64,000 nucleotides of DNA from Marinobacter segnicrescens (GCF_900111555.1 NZ_FOHZ01000002.1:248001-312000), one strand, 5' to 3'. Positions 9,789 to 20,111 are shown, counted from the stretch's first letter. The notes: generated from the sequence alone by a model not told the origin. Program-made: numbers and translations.

Positions 9789-11372
9789 GCTCTCCAGGTT
9801 GCCGTCGTCCGCAGTTGCAATAACGACCCGGTCCCGACCTTGCTCCTTGGCCTGGTAGAGTGCCCGGTCGGCCATCCTGAACAGGGTTTCCCGGTCTGAC
9901 GCGTGGTCCGGGACGCAGGCGAGTCCTGCGGAGAATGTCAGCCGCACTGGCCCTCCCGGACTGAAGTCCATGTCCGAGAACGCACTCCTGAGGCGCCCTA
10001 CCACCTCCAGGGCACTTTGCGGATCGATCCCCGGCAATACGAGCACAAATTCCTCACCACCGAAACGGGCCGCTACATCCTGCTTGCGGCTTCCGTCCTG
10101 CAGCAACTTCGCCAGGGCCACGAGGATGCGATCGCCCACATCGTGCCCCCAGTCATCGTTCACCCGCTTGAAGTGGTCCAGGTCCATGATGCAGAAAGTG
10201 AGTGGTCGCTGCTCCCGTAAGGCCCGGGGAATTTCGCGCTCCAGCACCTCATCCAGCCAGCGTCGGTTGTAGAGCCCTGTCAGCGGATCGCGGATGGACT
10301 CTTCTTTGAGAGCGCTACGCAACTCCTCGATGCGTTCAAGTTTTTCCCGCAGATCGGCTTCGGTCCGCTTGAGTTCGGTTACGTCCCGGAAGACATAGAC
10401 AATACCCCGCAGCTTTCCGGTTCCAGTGCGAAAAAGGTTGCGCTGGACGCTGAGGATGCGGCCGTTGGCCTCAAGTTCGGGGGTGAACTGATGCCCCTGC
10501 AGTAAACCGGGAACCAGCTCACCGACCATCTCGCCCCTGAGCAGCCGGCGGCCATCTGACTCAAAGAACTGCCGGGCAGCGGGGTTTCGGTCCACCAGGC
10601 GGCCGCGGGCATCAGCAACCAGCACACCATCGGCCATATGTTCAAACACCAGCGAGCGAGCAATGGGCATGACATCCAGGAAGCCCTGCTTGCGGATGTT
10701 CAGCAGCATCAACACCGCCGTCACCAGGAACCCGAAGGGGCTGATATCCAGCCCCTGCAGAGGCTCGGGAAGGGCGCGCAATATGGTCAGGATATTGGCG
10801 AGGGAAGAAACCATCCCCCCGAACAGCAACAACGCGGCCTGTTTACGGTATGACCGGGACTGGATGATAAAGCGGATCAGCAGCACATAGGCTGCAAGGG
10901 TGACCACGTAGGAATAGAGGGCATGCAACCAGAAAGCCGGCCCACCCCTGAAGGGCTGACCGCTGTCTGAGGTAAAGCCTGCCAGGAACCAGTCATGGAA
11001 GGTGCCGTCCGTCAGGGCAACCAGGACGACCAGAACAGGTTCCACTGCGAGCAAGGTTATCAGCTTGGCACTGATACGCTCTTTTACGCCGGTGTACAGC
11101 AATACGAACACCAGGAAAGATGCCGGCAAGAGCACAACGCCGATAAACATCAGACGAAACCAGAACAGTGGCAAGGCGCCCGGCTCCGGAGCTAGCCCGG
11201 GGGCGGAAGAATGGAGCAGTTCCAGGGCATAGCACAGGGTCCACCAACTGACGCCTGCCATCATCACCGCAACAGCCCTGGCCGTCGGCGCATCCCGCCG
11301 TACCCAGGCGTAGCGAGCAAGCAAAAGCGTGACCAGGCAGGAGACGAACAGCGCCGCAATAAACAGCATCAA
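9774..11372 (-). CDS. Membrane diguanylate cyclase: 7TM sensor, PAS, GGDEF
   Basis: Predicted to make cyclic di-GMP from two GTP. Residues 1 to about 215 form seven hydrophobic helices of the histidine-kinase N-terminal 7TM type. A PAS domain follows at about 230-345 (FEHMADGVLVADARGRLVDRNPAA) and a short coiled coil (REKLERIEELRSALKEE) leads to the GGDEF domain. The active site is GGEEF, and the product-inhibition I-site RKQD lies exactly five residues before it, so feedback inhibition by c-di-GMP is expected. DPLTGLYNRRWL marks the start of the catalytic domain. The gene is convergent with the chemoreceptor gene, suggesting a sensory locus but not a shared operon. The 7TM ligand is unknown. 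Confidence 0.94.
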   Translation of the reverse strand: MMLFIAALFVSCLVTLLLARYAWVRRDAPTARAVAVMMAGVSWWTLCYALELLHSSAPGLAPEPGALPLFWFRLMFIGVVLLPASFLVFVLLYTGVKERISAKLITLLAVEPVLVVLVALTDGTFHDWFLAGFTSDSGQPFRGGPAFWLHALYSYVVTLAAYVLLIRFIIQSRSYRKQAALLLFGGMVSSLANILTILRALPEPLQGLDISPFGFLVTAVLMLLNIRKQGFLDVMPIARSLVFEHMADGVLVADARGRLVDRNPAARQFFESDGRRLLRGEMVGELVPGLLQGHQFTPELEANGRILSVQRNLFRTGTGKLRGIVYVFRDVTELKRTEADLREKLERIEELRSALKEESIRDPLTGLYNRRWLDEVLEREIPRALREQRPLTFCIMDLDHFKRVNDDWGHDVGDRILVALAKLLQDGSRKQDVAARFGGEEFVLVLPGIDPQSALEVVGRLRSAFSDMDFSPGGPVRLTFSAGLACVPDHASDRETLFRMADRALYQAKEQGRDRVVIATADDGNLESGESA

Positions 11373-11595
11373 CGGGCTCCGGATTTCAGTTTGCTAAATT
11401 GGTTATTGTTTTTATCGCCAATATGTTGGAAAGTCGTACCCATTCCCGAGACGTTACCGGGGAAGGTATCGTCCATTTATAGAGCGCTGGCTCTATTCCA
11501 ACAGACTCACGTAGTCTATGAAACAAAAACAATGTCAAAAAAGGTAGCGACAAGGATGCTTTTAGTACCTTTTTAGTTCCAGAAGTGAGACCCCT

Positions 11596-12219
11596 GTGGC
11601 AGTTACCCATTCTCCATTGCAGCGTGAACTGCAGAAAACCCGTAAACGCTCCTCCGGGGCAACGCCTGCTGACGCTTTCAGTCGCGCCCGCCGCATCTGG
11701 CTGAAGGGCGATCGCCTGCACCTGGCTGACCTGGCAGAGGATCTCGGGATCGGGCGAGCCACCCTCTTTCGCTGGGTAGGCAACAAGGATCTGTTACTGG
11801 GGGATATTCTCTGGTCCCTGTATGCCCCGATCAGGGCTTCGGTGGTGGCATCTACCCCCGGCACCGGGGTGGATTTCGTTGTTGAGGTGTACCGGCGGAT
11901 TACCATCGAACTAGTGAGTGCCAAGCCTCTGCGGGACTTTATCAAGCAGGACCCGGAGCATGCGTTGCGGGTGCTGACCTCTTCCGCCTCTACCATGCAC
12001 AGCCGGGTGGTGGAGGCGAACACGTTGATGATCCAGGACCAGATTGACAAGGGATACCTGAAGAAGCCGCCTATGCGGGTGGAGAGTCTGTCGTACTTTA
12101 TGGTGCGGTTGGCGGAGTCCTGCCTGTATTCCGATGTGATTATCGGGCGGGAGCCCAACATCGAGGAGGTGGAGGAGGCGTGCCTGGCGGTTAAGATTTT
12201 GCTTGGGGGTAAGCCCTAG
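11596..12219 (+). CDS. TetR-type regulator, QsdR-like
   Basis: A 207-residue TetR-fold DNA-binding protein. The helix-turn-helix is at about residues 38-65 (LHLADLAEDLGIGRATLFRWVGNKDLLLGDIL). The start is longer than in typical TetR proteins, and the C-terminal ligand domain resembles the QsdR subgroup known from acyl-homoserine-lactone degradation regulators in Rhodococcus. That subgroup name comes from recall, not a search. The start is GTG; no strong ribosome site precedes it. It is divergent from the cyclase gene with 223 bp between. No target palindrome stands out in that gap. Its targets may be the oxidation cluster beginning at 12.6 kb, but nothing in the sequence proves this. Confidence 0.85.
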   Translation: MAVTHSPLQRELQKTRKRSSGATPADAFSRARRIWLKGDRLHLADLAEDLGIGRATLFRWVGNKDLLLGDILWSLYAPIRASVVASTPGTGVDFVVEVYRRITIELVSAKPLRDFIKQDPEHALRVLTSSASTMHSRVVEANTLMIQDQIDKGYLKKPPMRVESLSYFMVRLAESCLYSDVIIGREPNIEEVEEACLAVKILLGGKP

Positions 12220-12371
12220 ACTTGCCCTGGACAACGCCGCTGAAGCGCTCTCTTCGATAATCTCTTTCCAGACTCTGCAGCCTTGGCCAGCCCGACTTAA
12301 TGTGACGTTCCGGAATATCCGAGATACCCTCTCAATGCCGGGCCTACTGGCTTTGGGAGCATGCACCCGCA

Positions 12372-12467
12372 GGCCGAGATGGCTTTCCGGGACACGCCGT
12401 GGATACATCCATGTAGGCTCTTCAAAAACGTCCCTGTTTTTGAAGGTCCCGGAAAGCCATCTCGGCC
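12372..12467. repeat. Palindromic element with nested hairpin in the 12.2-12.7 kb gap
   Basis: The 444-bp gap between the TetR gene and the SDR gene contains no credible gene but holds this element. A 22-base arm at 12372-12393 (beginning GGCCGAGATGGC, ending TTTCCGGGAC) is perfectly inverted at 12446-12467. Inside, TTCAAAAAC (12421-12429) pairs with GTTTTTGAA (12436-12444). Outside the arms, imperfect complementarity continues as GCACCCG. The architecture of an outer arm plus an inner hairpin recurs at 45471 and, in a related style, at 58041 and 59483. Similar elements occur between genes in Marinobacter-type genomes to my recollection. Confidence 0.8.
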
Positions 12468-12570
12468 CACGGGTGCCCCAACCTTTCAGTGATGCTCGAT
12501 TTCTTCAATACCGTGCCAAATCTCCCGGGCTCAGAGCAAACGGAAGAAAACGAAAAGAAGAACTTTACCG

Positions 12571-12593
12571 TTCGCCCTGAGCCTGTCGAAGGG
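12571..12593. repeat. Short repeat, TTCGCCCTGAGCCTGTCGAAGGG family
   Basis: This single copy of the CCCTGAGCCTGTCGAAGGG sequence lies between the TetR and SDR genes. Further copies lie at 13458-13485 and 13704-13731 (inverted pair) and at 18743-18875. It is a widespread short intergenic repeat in proteobacteria; no coding role is seen. Confidence 0.75.
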
Positions 12594-12663
12594 CTGTCGA
12601 CCCGGAGTGCATTGAAGAGTTATGAGTCAACGCCGGGTGTCTGGATAACTGGCTATTGAGCCA

Positions 12664-13419
12664 TCACATATTTGACCGGTGTTGAGCACCATCCACGGGG
12701 ATACACGCGCCGGTCACCCAGCTGGCCGCGTCAGAGGCCAGGAAGACAGCGACATTGGCCACTTCTTCCGGTTTGCCGAAACGGCCCCAGGGGATACGAT
12801 CCAGGGTGCTTTGGTAGCGGGGTGAATTGGCTTTCTCGGCCTTGTCCCAGACGCCGCCGGGAAACTTGATGGAACCGGGGGCAATGCTGTTGACGCGGAT
12901 GCCGTCCGGGCCGTGGTCTACCGCCAGGGACTTGGCATAGCTGATCAGCGCGGCCTTGGTGGCAGCGTAGGGCTGGGTGGTACCCACTTCGATGCCGGAG
13001 ATGGAGGAGAGGATGATGATGTTGCCGCTGCCGGCTTCTTTCATCCAGGGCAGCACCTTGTCCACGGCGCGTACGGTGGACATCAGGTCCAGGGTCACGT
13101 TCGCGTCCCAGGCTTTCAGGTCGTTACCGGCGCCAAGCGCGGAGACGTTGCTGACCAGGATATCCACGCTGCCCAACGCTTGGCGGGCATTATCCAGGAA
13201 CCCGTCAAGACTGGCCTTGTCACCCACATCGCAGGCTTCGCGATAGCCTTTTACGCCCAGCGCCTGGATTTCCTTCAGGGTTTCATCCAGCGGTCCCTCA
13301 CTGCGGGCGCAGATGGCCACGTTGACGCCCTCGGCAGCCAGCGCCAGGGCGATAGAGCGGCCGATACCTTTGCTGCCGCCGGTTACGACGGCGTTTTTGC
13401 CTTTCAGTCCAAGTTGCAT
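12664..13419 (-). CDS. SDR family NAD(P)-dependent oxidoreductase
   Basis: A 251-residue classical short-chain dehydrogenase/reductase. The cofactor motif TGGSKGIG is near residue 12, NVSALG replaces the usual NNAG, the catalytic Ser is in IILSSISG, and YAATK gives the Tyr-x3-Lys pair. The C-terminus WVTGACIPVDGAQ is typical. I chose the ATG at 13419, which follows AAAGGAG, over an upstream in-frame ATG at 13461 that lies in repeat sequence. It is the most distal gene of the minus-strand oxidation cluster but is separated from the next gene by a 274-bp repeat element, so co-transcription is uncertain. A role as 3-hydroxyacyl-CoA or 3-oxoacyl reductase is plausible, not shown. Confidence 0.92.
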   Translation of the reverse strand: MQLGLKGKNAVVTGGSKGIGRSIALALAAEGVNVAICARSEGPLDETLKEIQALGVKGYREACDVGDKASLDGFLDNARQALGSVDILVSNVSALGAGNDLKAWDANVTLDLMSTVRAVDKVLPWMKEAGSGNIIILSSISGIEVGTTQPYAATKAALISYAKSLAVDHGPDGIRVNSIAPGSIKFPGGVWDKAEKANSPRYQSTLDRIPWGRFGKPEEVANVAVFLASDAASWVTGACIPVDGAQHRSNM

Positions 13420-13457
13420 GGGGATAGCTCCTTTATTGTATTTATTTGCCACGGAAT

Positions 13458-13731
13458 CCACGGCCCTTCGACAGGCTCAGGGCGAACGCAAAAACACGGA
13501 CAAAACAAAAGATAAAGACACTATTGGCCACGAAAACCACGAAAACCACGAAACTTAAAGCCAAAGACAGTCTCTCCAGTAACCATTTTTCCTTTTTTTC
13601 TATGGCTTAGTGACTAAGTTATCTTCTCTTTCCGTCTTCTTTCGTGGGTTTCGTGGATTTCGTGGCTGAAAATCTTTTCATCTTTTCTTTCCGTGCCCCC
13701 CGCTCGCCCTGAGCCTGTCGAAGGGCCGTGG
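13458..13731. repeat. 274-bp MITE-like element with 28-bp perfect terminal inverted repeats
   Basis: The left end at 13458-13485 (CCACGGCCCTTCGACAGG, then CTCAGGGCGA) is perfectly inverted at 13704-13731. Inside lies a second nested inverted repeat: CACGAAAACCACGAAA-type units near 13530-13553 face TTTCGTGGNTTTCGTGG units near 13640-13665. The interior is A/T-rich with no ORF. It fills the gap between the SDR and thioesterase genes. The size and nested symmetry suggest a non-autonomous mobile element or a fold-back insertion. Confidence 0.75.
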
Positions 13732-13738
13732 CTAACCC

Positions 13739-14164
13739 TTAAAGATTAATAACCGCCATGGTGATGCGGGATACACACACCAGCTTACCATCCTCGGTCT
13801 CGATACGGATTTCCCACACCTGGGTGGATCCGCCGGTGTGCAGTGGCCGCGCGGTGCCGTGAACCCAGCCCGACTTTACCGAGCGGATGTGGTTGGCGTT
13901 GATTTCCAGGCCGACACCGGCGGTGCCCTCTTTCTTCAGGCAGTGGTTGGTGGCGACGCTGCCCAGGGTTTCGGCCAGTACCACCGAAGCGCCACCATGC
14001 AGGATGCCATAGGGCTGCACAGTGCGGGTGTCCACCGGCATCCGGGCGCTGATGTAGTCGTCACCCACCCCGGTGAACTCGATACCCATGTTGTCCACAG
14101 CGGTGTTCTTTACCCGCTCCTGCATGCCTTCGATGGTTGGGGTAATTGTCCAGATACTGCTCAC
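13739..14164 (-). CDS. PaaI-type hotdog-fold thioesterase
   Basis: A 141-residue hotdog-fold acyl-CoA thioesterase of the PaaI family. The active-site region is GILHGGASVVLAETLGSVA, with the HGG motif and the following acidic residue expected for catalysis. It probably hydrolyses acyl- or aryl-CoA esters to free CoA, a housekeeping role when CoA is trapped in a beta-oxidation pathway. I chose the GTG at 14164, which has GAGG 8 nt upstream; an ATG at 14194 in the same frame lacks a ribosome site. It lies 100 bp downstream of the aldehyde dehydrogenase gene on the same strand. Confidence 0.9.
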   Translation of the reverse strand: MSSIWTITPTIEGMQERVKNTAVDNMGIEFTGVGDDYISARMPVDTRTVQPYGILHGGASVVLAETLGSVATNHCLKKEGTAGVGLEINANHIRSVKSGWVHGTARPLHTGGSTQVWEIRIETEDGKLVCVSRITMAVINL

Positions 14165-14264
14165 GAATGGTTCCTCTTCAGTCCTGTAAACCAAAAGCGG
14201 GCATTCCCTGTGGGATATGCCCGCTTTCGTTAGCCTTCTATATTTACCTTATCGGTATCAGCCA

Positions 14265-15680
14265 TTACAACTGCAATGCGCGAACCTCGAGGAACTCTTC
14301 CAGGCCCCACTTGCCAAACTCGCGGCCGATGCCGGAGTGACCGAAGCCGCCGAAGGGCGCCAGCGGGTTGAAAGCACCGCCGTTAACAAACACCTGGCCG
14401 GTGCGCATCTTGCCGGCGACTTTCTTCGCCTTTTCCTGGTCGCCGGAGAAGACCGCACCGGACAGACCATAGGCTGTGCCATTGGCGATGCGGATGGCTT
14501 CTTCCTCGGTCTCGTAGGGGATCACACACAGTACCGGCCCGAAGATTTCTTCCTGGGCGATGCGGCTGTTCGGATCCACATTGCCGAACACGGTTGGCTT
14601 GACGAAGTAGCCGTTCTCCAGCCCTTCAGGGGCCTCGGCACCGCCGGCCACCAGGGTGGCGCCTTCTTCGATACCCAGCTTGATGTACCCACGCACCTTG
14701 TCACGCTGATCCGCGGAGGCCAGCGGGCCGAGGCGGGTATTCTCGTCCAGGGGATCACCCAGCTTGACGCCGTTGGCAATGGCACCAGCGATTTCACAGG
14801 CCTGGTCGTGCTGATCCTTGTGCACCAGCAGGCGGGTCAGCGCGGTACAGGTCTGGCCGCTGTTCTGCAGGCAGTTCATGAAGGAGCCCTTCACGGAAGC
14901 CTCCAGGTCGGCATCCGGCAGGACGATGGATGCGGACTTGCCACCCATTTCCAGGGCGATGCGCTTGAAGTCGTCCGCCGCCGCGTGGGCGATCAGGTGA
15001 CCCGTGCGGGTCGAGCCGGTGAAGGACACCATGCGCACTTTCGGGTGCTTGATCAGGGTATCGCCCACTTCCTGGCCCAGGCCACAGACCATGTTGAACA
15101 CGCCCTTGGGCAGGTCGGTACCGTCCAGGATTTCCGCCAGGATAAAGGCACTTTGCGGGGACACTTCACTGGGCTTGAGTACGATGGTGCAGCCAGCGGC
15201 CAGGGCCGGGACCACTTTCAGGATGACCTGGTGCAGCGGATAGTTCCACGGGGTGATGCAGCCCACCACGCCCACCGGCGCGTACTGAACCTCGGAGTTA
15301 CCGGACTGCTCGGTTAACGGGTAGTCCGGCAGCATGTCCAGGTAGGTCTCGGTGACCTTGATGGGCATACCAGCCTGGATGATGCCAGCCAGCTTGATGG
15401 GCATGCCCACTTCCCGGGCTACGACCTGGGCAATTTCCGGGGCACGTTCTTTCAGGCCGGCATGCAGCTGTTTGATGACGTCAATGCGCTTCTCCAGCGG
15501 GGTTTCACTCCAGCTGTCGAAGGCGGCGTCGGCGGCGTCGATGGCCTGCTCCATGGCGGCACGATCGGAAGAAGGCACCTTGGCAATAACGTCGCCGTTG
15601 GTACCTTCGTGTACGTCGATGGTGTCGCCGGACCAGTCAACCCATTGTCCGTTGATGTAGTTCTTGCTCAGATTGTTCAT
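14265..15680 (-). CDS. Aldehyde dehydrogenase, NAD(P)-dependent
   Basis: A 471-residue aldehyde dehydrogenase that oxidises an aldehyde to its carboxylic acid. The catalytic cysteine is Cys278 in NSGQTCTALTRLLV and the general-base glutamate is in ALEMGGKSASIV. The coenzyme-binding region VSFTGSTRTG and the EEIFGPVLCVIPY motif are present, as is the C-terminal FGGFGHSGIGREFG. The ATG at 15680 follows AAAGGAG by 8 nt; an upstream in-frame ATG at 15731 lacks support. It sits 50 bp downstream of the Zn alcohol dehydrogenase gene. The pair should convert a primary alcohol to an acid, which CoA ligases and the FadB/thiolase genes upstream could degrade. Confidence 0.95.
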   Translation of the reverse strand: MNNLSKNYINGQWVDWSGDTIDVHEGTNGDVIAKVPSSDRAAMEQAIDAADAAFDSWSETPLEKRIDVIKQLHAGLKERAPEIAQVVAREVGMPIKLAGIIQAGMPIKVTETYLDMLPDYPLTEQSGNSEVQYAPVGVVGCITPWNYPLHQVILKVVPALAAGCTIVLKPSEVSPQSAFILAEILDGTDLPKGVFNMVCGLGQEVGDTLIKHPKVRMVSFTGSTRTGHLIAHAAADDFKRIALEMGGKSASIVLPDADLEASVKGSFMNCLQNSGQTCTALTRLLVHKDQHDQACEIAGAIANGVKLGDPLDENTRLGPLASADQRDKVRGYIKLGIEEGATLVAGGAEAPEGLENGYFVKPTVFGNVDPNSRIAQEEIFGPVLCVIPYETEEEAIRIANGTAYGLSGAVFSGDQEKAKKVAGKMRTGQVFVNGGAFNPLAPFGGFGHSGIGREFGKWGLEEFLEVRALQL

Positions 15681-15730
15681 GGTAATGCTCCTTTCGGGAG
15701 TCGATTTGTTGGATTCCCTGGCCTCAGACA

Positions 15731-16840
15731 TTATTCGAAAACGATCACGCCACGGGCGTTCTTGCCGGCAATCATGTCTTCGAAGGCCTGCGGCGCCTCG
15801 TCAATGCTGTAGGTCTGGGTGATCAGCTCATCCAGCTTCAGGCGATTGGCCTTGTACAGGTTCAGGATCTTCGGGAAGTCGTACTGGGGCCGTGCGGAAC
15901 CCAGCCAGCTGCCCTTGAGTGTGCGCTCATCCGCCGGCAGGGCAAAGGTGCTGATGGACGTCTTGTCCTTCATATCGGCAACACCGACCACTACCACGGT
16001 ACCGGCCCGGCCCAGAGCCTTGTAGGCCTGCTCGACCACCTTGCCGTTGCCGACGCACTCGAAGGCATAGTCTACGCCACCGGCGGTCATTTTCTTGATG
16101 GCCTTGCTGACGTCTTCCACTTCGTTGATGTTGATGGTGTGCGTCGCGCCGAATTCCTTCGCCATCTCCAGCTTGGCCTCGTTGGTGTCCACGGCGATGA
16201 CCATTTCAGCACCGGCAGTCACACAGCCCTGAATGGCATTCAGACCGACACCACCAATACCGAATACCGCAGCACGGGAGCCTGGCTCCAGTTGGGCGGT
16301 ATTGAACACCGAACCCACGCCGGTAATGACGGCGCAGCCCACCAGCGCAGCACTGGGCAGGGGCACACCTTCGTCGATCTTGACGCAGTTGTCCTCGTGC
16401 AGGGTGGCGTATTCCGCCATCACGCCGCAGGCGCCGAACACATACAGGTCTTCGCCGTCCTTGCCATGGGTGCGAACCGTACCGTCCGGCAGGGTCACCA
16501 TGGACTTCTTCGCATTCTCACAAAGCACCGGGCGGCCGCGCACACAGTTGCGGCACTTGCCGCACATGGTGATGAAGGTGGTCACCACGTAGTCACCTTC
16601 CTTGAGACCGGTTACGCCCTCGCCAACTTCAACGACAACGCCCGCACCTTCATGACCGACCACCAGGGGTGGCGGGTACTGGATCTTGCCGGTGGTGGCG
16701 GAATGGTCACTGTGGCAGACGCCACAGGCTGCAACCTTGATGGTGACTTCGCCCCGCTTGGGGCCATCTACGGTGATGGTTTCCACCTGAACAGGTTTGC
16801 CCCATTCACGGCAGACCACTGCTTTTGCCTGACGGCTCAT
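15731..16840 (-). CDS. Zn-dependent alcohol dehydrogenase, MDR family
   Basis: A 369-residue zinc alcohol dehydrogenase. Catalytic zinc ligands are visible as Cys42 (GVCHSDHS), His63 (GHEGAGVV) and a Cys in LVGCAVITG. The structural zinc site is the four-Cys lobe CGKCRNCVRGRPVLC (93, 96, 99, 107). The NAD-binding GIGGVGLNAIQG lies near residue 195. It resembles class III-like medium-chain dehydrogenases acting on primary or aryl alcohols, with NAD as the likely acceptor. It precedes the aldehyde dehydrogenase gene and follows the large acyl-CoA dehydrogenase gene by 53 bp, so the three look co-transcribed. Confidence 0.94.
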   Translation of the reverse strand: MSRQAKAVVCREWGKPVQVETITVDGPKRGEVTIKVAACGVCHSDHSATTGKIQYPPPLVVGHEGAGVVVEVGEGVTGLKEGDYVVTTFITMCGKCRNCVRGRPVLCENAKKSMVTLPDGTVRTHGKDGEDLYVFGACGVMAEYATLHEDNCVKIDEGVPLPSAALVGCAVITGVGSVFNTAQLEPGSRAAVFGIGGVGLNAIQGCVTAGAEMVIAVDTNEAKLEMAKEFGATHTININEVEDVSKAIKKMTAGGVDYAFECVGNGKVVEQAYKALGRAGTVVVVGVADMKDKTSISTFALPADERTLKGSWLGSARPQYDFPKILNLYKANRLKLDELITQTYSIDEAPQAFEDMIAGKNARGVIVFE

Positions 16841-16893
16841 GGTGTATCTCTCCTGGTATCGATTGTTGTGTAGTTTCGGTCTCGAGCGGTTTA

Positions 16894-18696
16894 TCAGAAG
16901 CCCTCGGCTTCCATCTCCAGGGCGGTGGCGTCGACCTCCCTGAGTAATTGCGTCAGCCCCTGTACCCGGGGCAGTTCATAGCGGCTGAAGAAGTCACAGG
17001 CTTTCAGCTTGCCCTCGTAGAAAGCAGCGGGCTGGGGGCCGCCCTCGTCGAGGCCCTTTGTCGCCGCCAGCGCCTGGCGGAGCCACAGCCAGCCCACTAC
17101 GGTGTGCCCGAAGGCCTCAAGATACAACGAGGCATTGGCCAGCGCACGCTCTACCTGACCTTCCTGCTTTACCGCCTGGATACAGTCGGTGGCCTCTTTC
17201 AGGGATTCCACGGTGGCTGCCAGGCGACGGGCGTTGTCCGCCAGCTTCGGATCACTACTTGCTTCATCCACCGTTGCGGCGATACGACGCAGCAACTCCT
17301 GATAATATCGGCCGCCGGCCATGGAAACCTTGCGCCCCAGCAAGTCCATACCCTGGATGCCGTGGGTACCCTCGTGAATGGGGTTCAGGCGGTTGTCACG
17401 ATAGAACTGCTCCACCGGATACTCACGGGTATAGCCGTAGCCACCGTGCACCTGGATGGCGAGACTGTTGGCTTCCAGGCAGAACTGGGACGGCCAGGAC
17501 TTGATCAGCGGCGTCAGCAGGTCGAGCAACCCTGCGGCCATTTCCTGTTCTTCGCCAGTCTGCGCCACCTTCTTTTCGTCCACCAGGCGGGCGCCCTGCA
17601 GGGCCAGGGACAGGCCGCCTTCCACGTAGGCCTTCATGGTCAGCAGCATGCGGCGGATGTCCGCGTGCTCAATCAGTGGCACCTGGGGTGACTGCGGGTC
17701 CTTGTTGCCCACCGGGCGGCCCTGGCGACGTTCCCTTGCGTATTCCAGGGCGTGGAGGTAACCGGTGTAGCCCAGCATGACTGAGCCCAGGCCAACGCCA
17801 ATGCGGGCCTCGTTCATCATGTGGAACATGGCGGCCAGGCCGTTATGGGGCTCGCCCACCAGGTAGCCAACCGCACCCTCTTTCTCACCAAAGTTGAGCA
17901 TGGTGGAGGTGGTGCCCCGGTAACCCATCTTGTGAATCAGGCCGGCCAGGGCCACGTCGTTGCGCTCGCCCAGGGAGCCGTCGTCGTTCACCAGGAACTT
18001 CGGCACGATAAACAGGGAGATACCTTTTACGCCCGGGGGCGCATCTGGCAGACGTGCCAGTACCATATGAACAATGTTATCGCTCAGCTCATGGTCACCG
18101 GCGGAAATAAAGATCTTGTTGCCCTTGAGGCGATAGCTGCCATCACCGGCCGGCTCGGCCCGGGTGCGCAAATCCCCCAGGGAGGAGCCGGAATGGGGCT
18201 CGGTCAGGCACATGGTGCCAAAAAAGCGTCCGCTGAGCATGGGTTCGGCGTAGCGGGTCTTCTGCTCCTCACTGCCCTGCGTCAGGATCAGGTTGGCGGC
18301 CGCGATGGTCAGGCCCGCGTAGGCCTGGGTGCCCACATTGGCGCCCTTGAGCAAGCCCACACACATCTGGCCCACAGCGCTGGGCAGTTGCATGCCACCC
18401 CGCTCATAATCCTGGCTCGCCGCCAGCAGGCCGGTTTCCCGCAGTACGTCCAGGGCTTTCTTCACTTCCGGACGCATCACCACCCGCCCGTTCTCGAAAA
18501 TGGGCTCTTCCTCGTCCACCAGTCGCGTGTGGGGGGCAAACTCCTCCTCCGCCACCTTCAGGGCGAGATCCAACGCCGCCTGCAGGGTTTCGCGGTTGTG
18601 GTCAGCGTAGCGGTCGTATTTGAGGAAGTCGTCGACCCGGTGGAGTTCAAAGAGCTGGAATTCGAGATCGCGGATGTTGATGATGTTTTGTTGCAC
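16894..18696 (-). CDS. Acyl-CoA dehydrogenase, 600-residue type with C-terminal extension
   Basis: An FAD-dependent acyl-CoA dehydrogenase catalysing the first step of beta-oxidation. At about 600 residues it is the long type with an extra C-terminal helical domain. Family motifs are MCLTEPHSGSSLGDLRTRA and the C-terminal-domain IQVHGGYGYTREYPVEQFYRDNRLNPIHEGTHGIQ, which includes the active-site Glu region (EGT). I chose the GTG at 18696 (VQQNIINIRDLEFQLFEL), preceded by AAAGG; the open frame extends to 18753 but that part overlaps repeat-rich DNA. Downstream on the same strand are the alcohol and aldehyde dehydrogenases; upstream, across a repeat, is the thiolase. Chain length is not readable. 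Confidence 0.94.
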   Translation of the reverse strand: MQQNIINIRDLEFQLFELHRVDDFLKYDRYADHNRETLQAALDLALKVAEEEFAPHTRLVDEEEPIFENGRVVMRPEVKKALDVLRETGLLAASQDYERGGMQLPSAVGQMCVGLLKGANVGTQAYAGLTIAAANLILTQGSEEQKTRYAEPMLSGRFFGTMCLTEPHSGSSLGDLRTRAEPAGDGSYRLKGNKIFISAGDHELSDNIVHMVLARLPDAPPGVKGISLFIVPKFLVNDDGSLGERNDVALAGLIHKMGYRGTTSTMLNFGEKEGAVGYLVGEPHNGLAAMFHMMNEARIGVGLGSVMLGYTGYLHALEYARERRQGRPVGNKDPQSPQVPLIEHADIRRMLLTMKAYVEGGLSLALQGARLVDEKKVAQTGEEQEMAAGLLDLLTPLIKSWPSQFCLEANSLAIQVHGGYGYTREYPVEQFYRDNRLNPIHEGTHGIQGMDLLGRKVSMAGGRYYQELLRRIAATVDEASSDPKLADNARRLAATVESLKEATDCIQAVKQEGQVERALANASLYLEAFGHTVVGWLWLRQALAATKGLDEGGPQPAAFYEGKLKACDFFSRYELPRVQGLTQLLREVDATALEMEAEGF

Positions 18697-18742
18697 GCTG
18701 GTATGCCTTTCTGAAATACCTGATATAACACAGAGCCTACTG

Positions 18743-18875
18743 CCCTTCGACAAGCTCAGGGCGAACGGAAGAGCACTGAAAGAAAATGCGTTACCGGCCG
18801 TTTCCCGTTCACCCTGAGCCTGTCGAAGGGTGCCCGTCGAAGGGTGCTTGTCGAAGGGCCGTGGATTCCGTGGCT
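18743..18875. repeat. Compound inverted repeat of the CCCTGAGCCTGTCGAAGGG family
   Basis: CCCTTCGACAAGCTCAGGGC (18743-18762) faces an inverted copy ACCCTGAGCCTGTCGAAGGG (18811-18830). Two further partial copies (GTCGAAGGGTGC and GTCGAAGGGCC) follow in tandem to about 18860, with CCGTGG flanks like those at 13458. It occupies the gap between the thiolase and acyl-CoA dehydrogenase genes. The staggered partial copies suggest slippage within the element. Confidence 0.7.
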
Positions 18876-18926
18876 AAAACCAAAAAGGGGGCGAACTCTC
18901 GCCCGCCCCCTCCTGATTCCGCCTGT

Positions 18927-20111
<1,185 letters not shown>

